A stretch of 64,000 bases of DNA from Gemmatimonadota bacterium (GCA_028873695.1 JAPPNU010000071.1:62001-126000); one strand, 5' to 3'; shown: positions 44,045 to 53,360, counted from the first letter of the stretch. The notes: generated by a model not told the origin, from the sequence alone. A program made the numbers and translations.

Positions 44045-45403
44045 GTGAACGTCCAGGTCCGTCCATACCGGGATATACCTGTCGCGCGTCCGCGCGGGGC
44101 GCGGAATATCAGCGGCGCGCCTCGTACGGCACCCGGCCCGCTCGTCCGGGCGCTGGCCCTGAGTCTGTGCCTGTTCGCCGCCCATTCGAACGCGGCCGCA
44201 GACAGGCTGCTTGTCCCGATGGATCTCCGGCAGGCGAATCATCTCAAGGCCTACGGGCTTGCCTACTGGGCGCTCCAACATAACATCGAGGTGGAGTGGC
44301 TGCTCAACTACCGGGGCGGCGCCTTTATGATGGAGTACGTCGAATCGGCGGCCGGGGAGGGTCGTCTGCGGGACGTGGATTTCGAACGCATCGACGGAGC
44401 CGAGGCCGTTCGAATCTATGCGGAAATCGAGCAGGGCAACATGAACGCGGTTCGACTTGAAAAAGCGCCGAAAATCGCAGTTTATTCGCCGCCCAACAAA
44501 CAACCCTGGGACGACGCCGTCACGCTTGCCCTGTCTTACGCCGAGATTCCTTACGACATTCTGTGGGACGAGGAAGTGCTGGCCGGGAAGCTCTCCGAGT
44601 ACGACTGGCTGCATCTGCACCACGAAGACTTCACCGGTCAGTACGGGAAATTCTACCGCAGCCATGGCCGGGAACTCTGGTACCGGCGCCAGCAGGCCCA
44701 GTATGAAAGCCTCGCCAACCGCCTCGGTTTCAGAACGGTCTCCGAAGAAAAAGGCGCCGTCGCCCGGGCCATTCTGGATTACATTTCCAGCGGCGGGTTC
44801 GTATTTGCCATGTGTTCCGCCACGGACACCTTCGACATTGCTTTGGCCGCGACAGGCGTAGACATTGTGGATACGGTGTACGACGGGGACCCGCCCGACC
44901 CTGACGCGCAGGCGAGATTGGATTACTCGAGGACGATCGCCTTCGAGGACTTTTCCCTGATCACGGACCCCATGGAATATGAACACGCGGACATCGACGT
45001 CTCGCCAACCACCGGGGCGCAACTGCGCGGACCGGACGCGGACGCATTCACGCTGTTTGAATTCTCGGCGAAGTTCGACCCGGTGCCGGCCATGCTCACC
45101 CAGAACCACGTGCCCGTTGTCCGGGGGTTTCTGGGCCAGACCACGGCATTTCGCCGGAGCCGAATCAGGAAGTCCGTCACCATCATGGGCGAGGTCAGCG
45201 GAACGGACCAGATCAAATACATCCACGGAAACGTCGGCCGGGGCACGTTTACCTTCTATGCCGGACACGACCCGGAAGACTATCGCCACTTCGTGGGAGA
45301 TCCGCCCACGGAACTGGCGTTGCACAGGAACTCTCCCGGATATCGCCTCATTCTGAACAACATCCTGTTCCCGGCAGCCAGGAAACAGAAACGCAAAACC
45401 TGA
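44045..45403 (+). CDS. Secreted conserved protein (relatives are sometimes labelled asparagine synthetase B)
   Basis: 452 residues from a GTG directly after the TPR stop, with AGGAG upstream. A hydrophobic signal (A-L-A-L-S-L-C-L-F-A-A-H-S-N-A-A-A) precedes P-M-D-L-R-Q-A-N-H-L-K-A-Y-G-L-A-Y-W, then W-L-L-N-Y-R-G-G-A-F and a segment with a possible nucleophile, F-V-F-A-M-C-S-A-T-D. Homologues in Bacteroidota carry the label asparagine synthetase B, but I see neither the N-terminal amidotransferase Cys nor the ATP pyrophosphatase motif. The Cys region hints at a DUF4159-like amidotransferase fold, as in the first gene of this operon. Confidence 0.6.
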   Translation: MNVQVRPYRDIPVARPRGARNISGAPRTAPGPLVRALALSLCLFAAHSNAAADRLLVPMDLRQANHLKAYGLAYWALQHNIEVEWLLNYRGGAFMMEYVESAAGEGRLRDVDFERIDGAEAVRIYAEIEQGNMNAVRLEKAPKIAVYSPPNKQPWDDAVTLALSYAEIPYDILWDEEVLAGKLSEYDWLHLHHEDFTGQYGKFYRSHGRELWYRRQQAQYESLANRLGFRTVSEEKGAVARAILDYISSGGFVFAMCSATDTFDIALAATGVDIVDTVYDGDPPDPDAQARLDYSRTIAFEDFSLITDPMEYEHADIDVSPTTGAQLRGPDADAFTLFEFSAKFDPVPAMLTQNHVPVVRGFLGQTTAFRRSRIRKSVTIMGEVSGTDQIKYIHGNVGRGTFTFYAGHDPEDYRHFVGDPPTELALHRNSPGYRLILNNILFPAARKQKRKT

Positions 45404-45485
45404 CCGCAACCCCGGCGGCCGGCGCACGGCATCCGGTTGAATTGACGGATACCGGTACGACCGCCCCGCGAAGGACTGCCCGACC

Positions 45486-46481
45486 ATGGCCGAAAAACCC
45501 CCGGACGACCTCGAAGCCGTCGAAAGACTGAAAACCGCCCACGCGCGTATCCGGGACGAAATCGGCAAGATTATCGTGGGTCAGAACGAGATCGTAGACC
45601 AGTTGCTCATCGCGCTTCTGTGCGGCGGGCACTGTCTGCTCGTCGGGGTTCCCGGGCTTGCGAAAACGCTTCTCATCAGTACGCTTGCCAGGGCGCTCGA
45701 CCTCAGCTTCAGCCGCATTCAGTTCACGCCGGACCTGATGCCATCGGATATCACTGGTACTGAAGTACTCGAGGAAGACCAGCGTACGGGCCACAAGAAC
45801 TTCCGTTTCGTAAAGGGTCCGCTCTTTGCGAACATCATCCTGGCGGACGAGGTCAACCGTACCCCGCCGAAGACCCAGGCGGCCCTGCTGCAGGCCATGC
45901 AGGAGCACGAAGTTACCGCGGGCGGCGACACGTTTCGCCTCGAAGAGCCCTTTTTTGTGCTTGCAACGCAGAACCCGATCGAGCAGGAAGGCACCTATCC
46001 GCTGCCGGAAGCTCAGCTGGACCGGTTCATATTCAACCTGTGGATCGACTATCCCACGGAAGAAGAAGAGAAACAGATCGTTCGCACCACAACCAGCGCC
46101 TACGCGGCGGAAGTCGAACCGGTATTCGACGCGCGGGAAATCGTCGAACTGCAGCAGCTTATCCGGAAGGTCCCGGTGGCCGACTACGTTATCGACTACG
46201 CCGTAGGCCTCGCGCGCCGGACCCGGCCCGGAGTTGATGGCGCGCCGGATTTCGTCTCCCGCATGGTAAACTGGGGCGCGGGTCCCCGCGCCTCTCAATT
46301 CCTCGTTTTGGGCGCCAAGGCCCGTGCCATCCTGGAGGGACGGTACGCCGCCGCGGTTGAAGACGTCAAGTTTGTCGGCGTTCCCGTGCTTCGCCATCGC
46401 ATTGTCACCAGTTTCAACGCCGAGGCGGAAGGGGTCACGCCGCTTGAACTCGTGCAACGCCTTCTGGAAGACCCGGCCTGA
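45486..46481 (+). CDS. MoxR-family AAA+ ATPase
   Basis: 331 residues with Walker A G-V-P-G-L-A-K-T near residue 55, Walker B I-L-A-D-E-V-N-R-T-P-P-K, sensor 1 A-T-Q-N-P-I-E and the arginine finger region L-D-R-F. MoxR ATPases act as chaperones for von Willebrand factor type A partners, here the DUF58 protein that follows after 20 bases. Together they often help assemble or activate metalloenzymes or envelope complexes. Confidence 0.92.
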   Translation: MAEKPPDDLEAVERLKTAHARIRDEIGKIIVGQNEIVDQLLIALLCGGHCLLVGVPGLAKTLLISTLARALDLSFSRIQFTPDLMPSDITGTEVLEEDQRTGHKNFRFVKGPLFANIILADEVNRTPPKTQAALLQAMQEHEVTAGGDTFRLEEPFFVLATQNPIEQEGTYPLPEAQLDRFIFNLWIDYPTEEEEKQIVRTTTSAYAAEVEPVFDAREIVELQQLIRKVPVADYVIDYAVGLARRTRPGVDGAPDFVSRMVNWGAGPRASQFLVLGAKARAILEGRYAAAVEDVKFVGVPVLRHRIVTSFNAEAEGVTPLELVQRLLEDPA

Positions 46482-46501
46482 TCTCACGTTTCCCTGCGCC
46501 C

Positions 46502-47398
46502 ATGCCCGATTTCCGCACGTACCTCCAGCCCGAAGTTGTCGCCCGCCTGTCCGGCCTCGACCTGGTCGCCCGGCTTGTGGTCGAAGGTTTCATTACGGGT
46601 CTGCACCAGAGCCCGTACCACGGATTCTCGGTTGAGTTTTCCGAATATCGTCAGTACATACCGGGTGATCCGCCGCGCAACGTCGACTGGAAGGTCTACG
46701 GCAAGACCGACAGGCTCTACGTAAAGCAATACGAAGAGGAAACGAACCTGAAGGCCTATATTCTGCTGGACGCCAGCGCGTCAATGGCCTATGGCTCGAG
46801 TTCCGTGACCAAGTTCCGGTACGCGACGTATACCGCCGCCGCTTTGTCGTACCTGATGTTGCGCCAGCGCGACGCCGTCGGCCTGGTATCCTTCGACCGG
46901 GGCGTCCGATCCTACCTTCCGCCGAGGTCCGCGGGCACGCATCTTCACGCCCTGCTCGAAACGCTGCGGAACACCGGTCCGGAGGGCGAAGACACCGACC
47001 TGGCGGCAACCTTTCACAGCCTTGCCGAGCGCATCGTGCGCCGCGGCCTCATCGTGGTTCTGTCCGATCTGATGGACGAACCCCGTTCTCTGATTTCCGG
47101 ACTGAAACACTTCCGCCACCGCAAGCACGAAGTCATCGTCTTCCACGTCCTTGACCCGAGGGAGCGTGACCTCGAATTCGGCCGCGAAACCCGATTCGTG
47201 GACCTCGAATCCGGCGCCGCCGTCACAACCGAGCCCTGGCACGTCGCCTCCGATTACAGTGAGCGCATGGACGCTATCACCGGTCGATTCGGCCGCGAAT
47301 GTCGTGAAAGTCTGATCGACTACGTCCTGCTGGACACCGCGAAGCCGTTCGATACCGTGCTGTTCAACTACCTGGCCAAGCGCAAACGCATGATGTGA
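46502..47398 (+). CDS. DUF58 domain protein
   Basis: 298 residues. The DUF58 motif Y-I-P-G-D-P-P-R-N-V-D-W-K-V-Y near residue 58 leads into a von Willebrand A-like domain with a MIDAS-type D-A-S-A-S-M. Later segments such as V-V-L-S-D-L-M-D-E-P complete the fold. It is the presumed client or partner of MoxR and the last gene of the operon that starts at 38004. Confidence 0.9.
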   Translation: MPDFRTYLQPEVVARLSGLDLVARLVVEGFITGLHQSPYHGFSVEFSEYRQYIPGDPPRNVDWKVYGKTDRLYVKQYEEETNLKAYILLDASASMAYGSSSVTKFRYATYTAAALSYLMLRQRDAVGLVSFDRGVRSYLPPRSAGTHLHALLETLRNTGPEGEDTDLAATFHSLAERIVRRGLIVVLSDLMDEPRSLISGLKHFRHRKHEVIVFHVLDPRERDLEFGRETRFVDLESGAAVTTEPWHVASDYSERMDAITGRFGRECRESLIDYVLLDTAKPFDTVLFNYLAKRKRMM

Positions 47399-47445
47399 TT
47401 CAATCAACCCATTCCCCTGGATTACACGACACTTGAGAGGATACC

Positions 47446-48486
47446 ATGGAACGCGTACGGGTTGGCATCGTCGGCGCCGGCAAAATGGGGCGTACCCATA
47501 TCGACGCCCTCAAGGACGTGGCTATGGGCGAAGCCGTTGCCGTGAACGATCCGGCCAACCTGCCCGACGTCGGACCCGGGCTGGCCGGCGAGTACGGCCT
47601 GGACTATGAAGAAAGCCTGGAATCTCTCGTTTCCAGGGACGATATCCACGCCGTTATCGTAACGACGCCCCACGCCCTTCACGCCGATCACGCCATTGCC
47701 GCTCTCGAAGCGGGCAAGCACGTCCTCGTGGAAAAGCCACTGGAAATCACGCTGGAGAGGTGTGACGCCATCATCCGGACCGCGGAAAGCGCGGGCCGAA
47801 AGCTCATGGTCGCGCAGAGCCACCGGTACTGGGAGGGCGACGCCATATCCAGGCGCCTGCTGGACGAAGGCGCGATCGGCCGGCTGCTCATGTGCAGGGA
47901 TACGCTGGCCACGCCCGGCTACCGCAGGCCCGATCCCCGCCGGGCGTGGTTCACGGACCTGGACCTCTACGGGCCGGGCGGCCTGATCGCGTGGGGCGTG
48001 CACAACATCGACAGATTGCGCTGGTGGTTCGAAAGCGAAGCGGAGTATGTCTTCGCAAGGTCCTATTCGCTCCGCACCGAGGTGCCCGGCGACGTCACGT
48101 CCAACATGGTGATGATTGGCTTCCGGAACGGCGGCAGCGCCCACCTCATCTACTCCGAAGCGCTTCCTCCTCCGGGGTGGAAGGGTTTCAGTTGCGCCGC
48201 GGAACTCGTCGGAGACAGGGGTCTGATGGAGGTGGACCCGTACAATAAAGTCAAGGTTGTCCGCGATGGCGCATCGGATTGGGAGACGGTGTACGACCAC
48301 GCCCTGGTGGAGGATCCGCGGCAGAAGGCGTTTGCGGACGAGGTGAGGGACTTCATCGACTGCATCGTTAACGACACGCCGCCTCCGGTCAGCGGAGAAG
48401 ACGGGCGAGCGGCGGTGGAGATCGCCCTGGCGGCGTACCGGTCTTCACGGACCCGTGAAGCCGTCAGGCTGCCGCTCAGGGATTGA
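47446..48486 (+). CDS. Gfo/Idh/MocA-family oxidoreductase
   Basis: 346 residues. The Rossmann motif G-I-V-G-A-G-K-M-G-R-T-H is at the start, E-K-P-L-E at residue 96 contains the conserved catalytic-region lysine, and the C-terminal beta domain carries G-V-H-N-I-D. These NAD(P)-dependent enzymes act mostly on sugars or inositols. GAGAGGATACC precedes the ATG. The following gene of unknown function begins 72 bases on. Confidence 0.9.
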   Translation: MERVRVGIVGAGKMGRTHIDALKDVAMGEAVAVNDPANLPDVGPGLAGEYGLDYEESLESLVSRDDIHAVIVTTPHALHADHAIAALEAGKHVLVEKPLEITLERCDAIIRTAESAGRKLMVAQSHRYWEGDAISRRLLDEGAIGRLLMCRDTLATPGYRRPDPRRAWFTDLDLYGPGGLIAWGVHNIDRLRWWFESEAEYVFARSYSLRTEVPGDVTSNMVMIGFRNGGSAHLIYSEALPPPGWKGFSCAAELVGDRGLMEVDPYNKVKVVRDGASDWETVYDHALVEDPRQKAFADEVRDFIDCIVNDTPPPVSGEDGRAAVEIALAAYRSSRTREAVRLPLRD

Positions 48487-48557
48487 CAGCGATTTCAAGT
48501 TGTATCGATACTTGCTCGCGGGGCGAATGCGGGACCCAACTGGAACGGAGCAATAGC

Positions 48558-49298
48558 ATGGGGACCAGGGTAGCTGGAATCGAAATGACCCCGATGGACT
48601 ACGGCCGCTCATTCCTCATCGGGAAGGGTTCGGCCAACGAAGTGCGCTTCTGGATCGAGTCGCGCACCCGCGTCCTGGACGAAAGCGCGGGCACGTGCGA
48701 AGATTTTTACCAGACCGCTTCGTGCAAGAGCGAGAACACGTTTCACAGAAAGGACCTGTTCAAGCAGGACAATTACGATTTCCTCCCGATTTTCAGCGCA
48801 GAACACGGTCTCATCTTCCGGCGTCCGGCGCGTCTGAGCGACGGCTATCGGGAAACGCGGTCGTATGTAGAGATGTTCGGCGGGTATGACCTGCACGTCG
48901 TGGAGGGCGCGAGTGTTCGCGAACTGCCGTCAAACGCGTTCATCCGCGAGGCAACGTACCGCTTCGCGCCGCTGGTCTCGCAGACCGCGATCCGGAACGA
49001 CGATACCGGTCTCAGCGCCATTATCGAATGTCCGGTGAAGACCATGAACACCCGCCGTGAGGACGACCGCTACCAGGTGGACACGGGTCCGATCGCCTTC
49101 CCGGATCTCTCAGAACGCCCCGAACGCCTGGTCGACTGTCTGTCTCTCGCTTTCGTGGCCTTCAATACCCCGCACTTCGCCGACTTTGTGATCGAAGCGC
49201 CCACCGCCGTCGATCCCGCAAGTCCCGGTCTGAAGGTCCACCACTATTCGAAGATCGTCAGCCTCCCCGCGCGCAACCGGCTGTTTGCCGTGGAGTAG
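48558..49298 (+). CDS. Conserved protein of unknown function
   Basis: I do not recognise this 246-residue protein. It has no signal peptide or membrane helix and looks globular, with aromatic-rich strands such as Y-D-F-L-P-I-F-S-A-E and a C-terminus V-H-H-Y-S-K-I-V-S-L-P-A-R-N-R-L-F-A-V-E. The frame is open to 48483, but the ATG at 48558 follows CGGAGC. A degraded copy of its 3' end is found at about 53086-53240, showing that a paralogue once stood on the other side of the ATPase/TOPRIM/AbiC block. Confidence 0.6.
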   Translation: MGTRVAGIEMTPMDYGRSFLIGKGSANEVRFWIESRTRVLDESAGTCEDFYQTASCKSENTFHRKDLFKQDNYDFLPIFSAEHGLIFRRPARLSDGYRETRSYVEMFGGYDLHVVEGASVRELPSNAFIREATYRFAPLVSQTAIRNDDTGLSAIIECPVKTMNTRREDDRYQVDTGPIAFPDLSERPERLVDCLSLAFVAFNTPHFADFVIEAPTAVDPASPGLKVHHYSKIVSLPARNRLFAVE

Positions 49299-49350
49299 TC
49301 GCGACCGGTCCGGGTTCTACGCATCCGAAAACCTGAGGTCAGGAGGAACA

Positions 49351-49977
49351 ATGAGCATCCGCAGATCCATATTCGGACCGTCAAAGGACGAAATCTGGAT
49401 GCAGATTGCGTCAGATCTGGAGGGTGAATTTATCGAAGGGGGCCTCTGGGAAGAAAACGCCGTTACGTACAACCACGGTGAATGGCGGATCATCCTCGAT
49501 ACCCGTACCGAGACAACCCATACGGGAACGATGATGATGACGATGCAGTATACCCGGATGCGGGCGCCGTTTATCAACAGGGACGGCCTCTATTTCGCTA
49601 TTTCGAATGAGGGGTTCTTCAGTTCGATCGGCAAGTTGCTCGGTATGCAGGACATCGTAATCGGGGACCGGTATTTTGACGATCGGTTCCTGATCAAGGG
49701 TAACAGTCCGGAAAAGATCAAGCTGCTGCTTGCCGATGACAGGATACGCGAGTTGATCCGGAAACAGCCGAAGGTACATCTCCGGATTAAAGACGACGAA
49801 GGCATGTTCGGGACTGACTTTCCGGACGGTGTCGATGAATTGTATTTTGAGTGCGCCGGCGTTATCAAGGAGACCGAGGCATTAAAGGATCTCTTCGAGT
49901 TGTTCAGTCTGATCCTGGAGCGCCTGGTCCAGATTGACTCGGCGTACGAGGACGATCCCAAAGTCATATTGAAGTAG
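49351..49977 (+). CDS. DUF3137-like cytoplasmic protein
   Basis: 208 residues beginning M-S-I-R-R-S-I-F-G-P-S-K-D-E-I-W, with Y-T-R-M-R-A-P-F-I-N-R-D-G and F-F-S-S-I-G-K-L-L-G-M-Q-D-I in the middle, a pattern I associate with a widespread DUF3137-like family of unknown role. AGGAGG lies five bases before the ATG at 49351; the frame upstream to 49285 overlaps the previous gene. It is the last gene before the less GC-rich block. Confidence 0.65.
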   Translation: MSIRRSIFGPSKDEIWMQIASDLEGEFIEGGLWEENAVTYNHGEWRIILDTRTETTHTGTMMMTMQYTRMRAPFINRDGLYFAISNEGFFSSIGKLLGMQDIVIGDRYFDDRFLIKGNSPEKIKLLLADDRIRELIRKQPKVHLRIKDDEGMFGTDFPDGVDELYFECAGVIKETEALKDLFELFSLILERLVQIDSAYEDDPKVILK

Positions 49978-50070
49978 GCAATGCGTCCGCTTCGCCCGCA
50001 CCATCCGTACGGTGATCCCGGTTCGGTAACTTGAGAAAAAATCAGGCAGTGCCGGCACGATCCGTTCTGG

Positions 50071-50110
50071 ATTAATGCCCCTTGACAGTGCGTCAGAAGG
50101 GGATTAATTG
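50071..50110 (+). repeat. CCCCTTGACA element, copy 1
   Basis: ATTAATGCCCCTTGACA (50071-50087) is followed at 50099-50102 by the complementary AAGGGG core of a hairpin and then ATTAATTG. The TTGACA could be a -35 box with TAATTG 17 bases on. Related copies are at 53231 and 57801. It lies between the last chromosomal-type gene and the ATPase gene. Confidence 0.55.
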
Positions 50111-50245
50111 TAGGCAGTTGTCCGATAAATTGACGTATTGAGCTCACGACTGACGCCATGGATTCAGAAGTCTATCGATAATTAGTCGACTATCAGAGGC
50201 GAGCACGGAGAGACTCCAGGGAAATGAGATGAAAGGTCTATTCTT

Positions 50246-51539
50246 ATGATTACTGAAATCGAGATCGGGGGCTACCGACTACTTGATAAATTCAAGGCGG
50301 ACTTGACACCGCTAACCGTGGTGATCGGCGCTAATGCCGTCGGGAAGAGCACGCTGATTGATTTCTTACAACTGATCGCCGAGTGCAGTGAGGTACCGCT
50401 CGATACCGCTTTCGGATGCCACTATGGGGCGGCTTCAATTCTAACCTCGGGTAACGAGAATAGGCGACTGAACTGGGAAATCACGTTTCGTAATCCCTCC
50501 GCGTGGGATGCTTTGCCATTACGTGCTGGAGAGTCCCTGGTTTACGAGGTCGTTCTTCACACCGATACCAACGGCCGGGTGAATCCACAATATGAGATAC
50601 TCAGAACTCAAGAACCAAGTCAAGGATATAACAATCCGCTCAAGTTTCTGGAGGTGACCCCGTATCGACGACAGATTTTCGATGTAAAACAACGTCAGCT
50701 GATACCATTTGATGAAGCCCAACCACCAACTGATGGTGTTCGGGAGTCAGATTCCTTGCAGAACGCCACGCGTAGCGGTCCGCCAATGAGTTCACAACAG
50801 GAAGCGGCTTTGCTGCTATCACAGATACGGTTCTTCAACGAGTTTCCCGAACCTTCTTCGGCACGTTTTTTGTTTGCGAATATGGCGTTCTACCCCGGCT
50901 TCGATGTAACGCGGTCTTCCTCACTTCGCACAAAGGCCGCCGATATTGTGCCAGTCTCAACATTGTCAGCCAATGGCGACAATCTGGGCACAGTGCTGCA
51001 CGAAATACTAAATCGATTTGAATACCGGTCAACAGCGGATGAGTTACGCGATTTTCTGCGGGCAGCATACCCCGCATTTGAAGAAATCCATTGTGAGACA
51101 ACCTACGGCGCACCGCAGGTACTGGTTGGCGTGCGCGAGAAGGGCAGGTCCCGACCTATGTATGTATCCGGTGGACCTTTCGGATGGCATGCTGCGATTC
51201 CTGTGCCTGGCTGCGGCGCTCTTGAATCCGGCGTCTCCGCCGCTAATTGCAATTGACGAACCGGAATTGGGCTTACATCCCGGATTGTTGCCTGTCGTCG
51301 CGGAGATGATCAAGGCTGCTTCGGAACGCACACAGGTGCTGGTGACGACGCACAGTCCGGATTTACTCAATTGCTTCAATATTGCGGACGTAGCCGTAAT
51401 GGCGCGCAGCGTAGACGACGCAAGGATAGCGTGGCACCGTCCGGCGAGCCAGAAGACGCTTGTGGAAATGTTGGAGAATGTCACGGGTGAGACCCTGGGC
51501 GACCTCCACCGCTCCGGAGAACTGGAGGCCGGGGCATGA
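50246..51539 (+). pseudogene. SMC/OLD-like AAA ATPase, disrupted by a 4-base tandem duplication
   Basis: Walker A G-A-N-A-V-G-K-S is at residues 28-35 of the first frame. The signature L-S-D-G-M-L-R-F, Walker B L-I-A-I-D-E-P-E-L-G-L-H-P and H-loop V-T-T-H-S-P-D are in another frame that continues to 51539. The switch occurs at TATG-TATG (51157-51164): deleting one TATG unit joins the frames as R-S-R-P-M-Y-P-V-D-L-S-D-G and yields about 429 residues. As written, translation stops at 51256 after 336 residues without Walker B. Such AAA21-type ATPases pair with TOPRIM-like nucleases in OLD/PARIS-type phage defence. The downstream gene overlaps by four bases. An assembly error cannot be excluded. 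Confidence 0.75.
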
Positions 51540-52198
51540 AGGTGTGGGTGTTTGTGGAGGGTAGGTCTGACGTTGGGGCATTGGAGGCGTTGTGGGGCGG
51601 GTGGCGGCAGAAACTTCGAGAAGAAGGCAAGGGCATTCAGCTAATTCATCTCGACAACAAGCCAAAATTTCTCAGAAAAATCGGGTCGCGAGCGACGGAA
51701 AAACTCGTAAACGATCCGTGCGATGTAGTTGTTGGCCTGCCAGATCTTTATCCGAACCGCGGCATTTCCGACTATTACAAACATCGGAATTTGGGAGAAT
51801 TGCAGGATGTGCAAGACCGGCTGGTACGGGGCGAATTGGAAAAGACTGGAATGAGTCGAAGAGATGTCGAAAGTCATATCGCCAGATTCCACGCAAACGC
51901 TATGAGACACGACATGGAAGTTCTGCTCCTCGCGACCGGCCAACTTCAGTCCCGACTCAAGATGTCGAGCAGTCCCAGCGGATGGCGGCGACCTCCGGAA
52001 AAACAGAATCAGGACAGACCGCCGAAGCGAATCGTCGAAGAACTATTCCAGATTCATCTGAAGAGATCCTATAGCGAAATTAGGGATAGCGACGCAATTC
52101 TTAGGAACGCAGACATACATGACATCGTGAAGCAGTGTCCGACATTCGCCACTGTGATCGAATGGATCGGCGAAAAGACTGGGGTTCCAGCGCATTGA
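51536..52198 (+). CDS. TOPRIM-like (DUF4276-type) nuclease partner of the ATPase
   Basis: 220 residues. The N-terminus W-V-F-V-E-G-R-S-D carries the TOPRIM-like glutamate, and V-V-V-G-L-P-D-L-Y-P-N-R-G supplies the acidic strand end near residue 70, as in DUF4276/OLD-type nucleases. It overlaps the ATPase stop (ATGA at 51536-51539), so the two were one translation unit. In related two-gene systems the ATPase senses a phage trigger and releases the nuclease. With the ATPase frameshifted, the nuclease may be uncontrolled or silent. Confidence 0.65.
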   Translation: MKVWVFVEGRSDVGALEALWGGWRQKLREEGKGIQLIHLDNKPKFLRKIGSRATEKLVNDPCDVVVGLPDLYPNRGISDYYKHRNLGELQDVQDRLVRGELEKTGMSRRDVESHIARFHANAMRHDMEVLLLATGQLQSRLKMSSSPSGWRRPPEKQNQDRPPKRIVEELFQIHLKRSYSEIRDSDAILRNADIHDIVKQCPTFATVIEWIGEKTGVPAH

Positions 52199-52226
52199 CT
52201 TCTACGTCTATTGAATGGAGGCAATG

Positions 52227-52994
52227 GTGACAAATACCGCAAAAAAGCCTCGAATATGGAGTTGGATGTTAATCTTCTCGGCAATTGTCATTGGATTGTG
52301 GATCCTCTATCCGCTGGCAATTTCATGTCTCTTTCCAGATTTGGAGGAACGAGGACAATTCGGAGATACCTTCGGTGCCATAAATGCGCTATTTGCCGGT
52401 TTTGCCTTTGCGGGCGTAATTTTGGCTATAATCCTTCAGAAGAATGAACTTGGTCTCCAAAGAGAACAGCTTTTGGCGCAAGACCAAACCTCAAAGAAAC
52501 AGAATTTCGAGAGTTCATTCTTTCAGCTCTTGCGTTCACACATTGCTATCGTTGATTCATTGCAGACTGCTGATTCAGCTCATCGTACAGGACGTCAGTG
52601 CTTTGGTACGTACATCAGTCGATTGAAGACGAAGTACGAAAGCGAATCCAACAGGGACATCAACGAGATCTGGAGGGAATTTGCGGAAAACGATCTGCGG
52701 GGCGCAGACCACTATTTTCGGCATCTTTACAATACCATTAAATTCGTTGACGAACACTCTTTCTTGCAGGAATTCGAAGAGAAAAAGCACTATACGGATC
52801 TTATTCGTGGTCATTTGTCGAGTAATGAACAAGGGGTTGTCTTCTACAACTGCTTGAGTGACAGAGGAGCCAAATTCAAACGCCTTGTCGAGAGATACTC
52901 ACTATTTGAGGTCATGGATTACAACGTTCTTCTGGACGAAAGACATTTGGACCTATATAAGAAAGGTGCTTTTGAAACATTCGAAGGCCCGTAA
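52227..52994 (+). CDS. Putative phage abortive infection membrane protein (putAbiC-like)
   Basis: About 255 residues. Two N-terminal membrane helices (I-F-S-A-I-V-I-G-L-W-I-L-Y-P and F-A-F-A-G-V-I-L-A-I-I-L-Q) precede a cytoplasmic helical part with K-N-E-L-G-L-Q-R-E, Q-N-F-E-S-S-F-F-Q-L-L and Y-F-R-H-L-Y-N-T-I-K-F-V, the pattern of putative AbiC-type proteins. I set the start at GTG 52227, five bases after GGAGG; ATG codons at 52215 and 52224 are alternatives. It begins about 30 bases after the TOPRIM-like gene. Confidence 0.8.
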   Translation: MTNTAKKPRIWSWMLIFSAIVIGLWILYPLAISCLFPDLEERGQFGDTFGAINALFAGFAFAGVILAIILQKNELGLQREQLLAQDQTSKKQNFESSFFQLLRSHIAIVDSLQTADSAHRTGRQCFGTYISRLKTKYESESNRDINEIWREFAENDLRGADHYFRHLYNTIKFVDEHSFLQEFEEKKHYTDLIRGHLSSNEQGVVFYNCLSDRGAKFKRLVERYSLFEVMDYNVLLDERHLDLYKKGAFETFEGP

Positions 52995-53085
52995 ATTCCA
53001 TGGTCAGCAACGAGTGATATGTTGCTTACCGCTCTTGCGATCTGGTCTGGTCCATCCGCCAGGAAAACTAACGCTTCGATTCGCT

Positions 53086-53240
53086 CATTTCGCGGACCGG
53101 ATTTCGAAACGGTGATTTCGGTAGAAGCGATCTCAGGGTCCACCACCATTCGAAGATCGTCAACCGGCCCGCGCGCGACCGCGTCTTCGCGTTGGAGAAG
53201 ACGAGCGCGCTCTTTAGAGTCGAGCTGTGTTATGCCCCTT
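53086..53240 (+). pseudogene. Decayed 3' end of a paralogue of the 48558 gene
   Basis: Reading from 53135, the frame gives R-V-H-H-H-S-K-I-V-N-R-P-A-R-D-R-V-F-A-L-E, matching the C-terminus V-H-H-Y-S-K-I-V-S-L-P-A-R-N-R-L-F-A-V-E of the 48558 product, with about 50 of 62 bases identical. Further upstream, H-F-A-D in another frame (53086) matches H-F-A-D of that protein; the distance is 11 bases shorter, so a deletion broke the frame. The remnant runs on into the repeat element without the original stop. Confidence 0.65.
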
Positions 53241-53268
53241 GACAGGAAGTCTCAGGGGCATTTATTAT
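53231..53268 (+). repeat. CCCCTTGACA element, copy 2 (hairpin)
   Basis: ATGCCCCT (53233-53240) and AGGGGCAT (53254-53261) form a perfect eight-base stem, with TTGACA at 53239-53244 overlapping the first arm and loop, and TTATTAT following the stem. It can be read as a terminator or as a promoter (TTGACA, 18 bases, TATTAT). It is the most symmetric of the three copies. Confidence 0.6.
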
Positions 53269-53360
53269 GCCCGATAAACCCATCCAGCAGGTGGCGCCAC
53301 CATTCCTGAAAAGACCCCCTGTCGTCAGGCGGGATTTAATTGCGTAGAACGCACTTCGAA

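Larger units (their letters stand above)
52995..53360. other. 366-base gap with a gene remnant and repeat copy 2
   Basis: Contains the degraded tail described at 53086-53240 and the CCCCTTGACA hairpin element at 53231-53268. Overlapping open frames on both strands here have no ribosome binding site and conflict with the remnant, so I do not call them. Confidence 0.5.

Noticed and set aside
53019-53309. Open frames on both strands in the gap before the helicase
   Set aside because: They overlap the decayed 48558-like tail and lack ribosome binding sites and family features.
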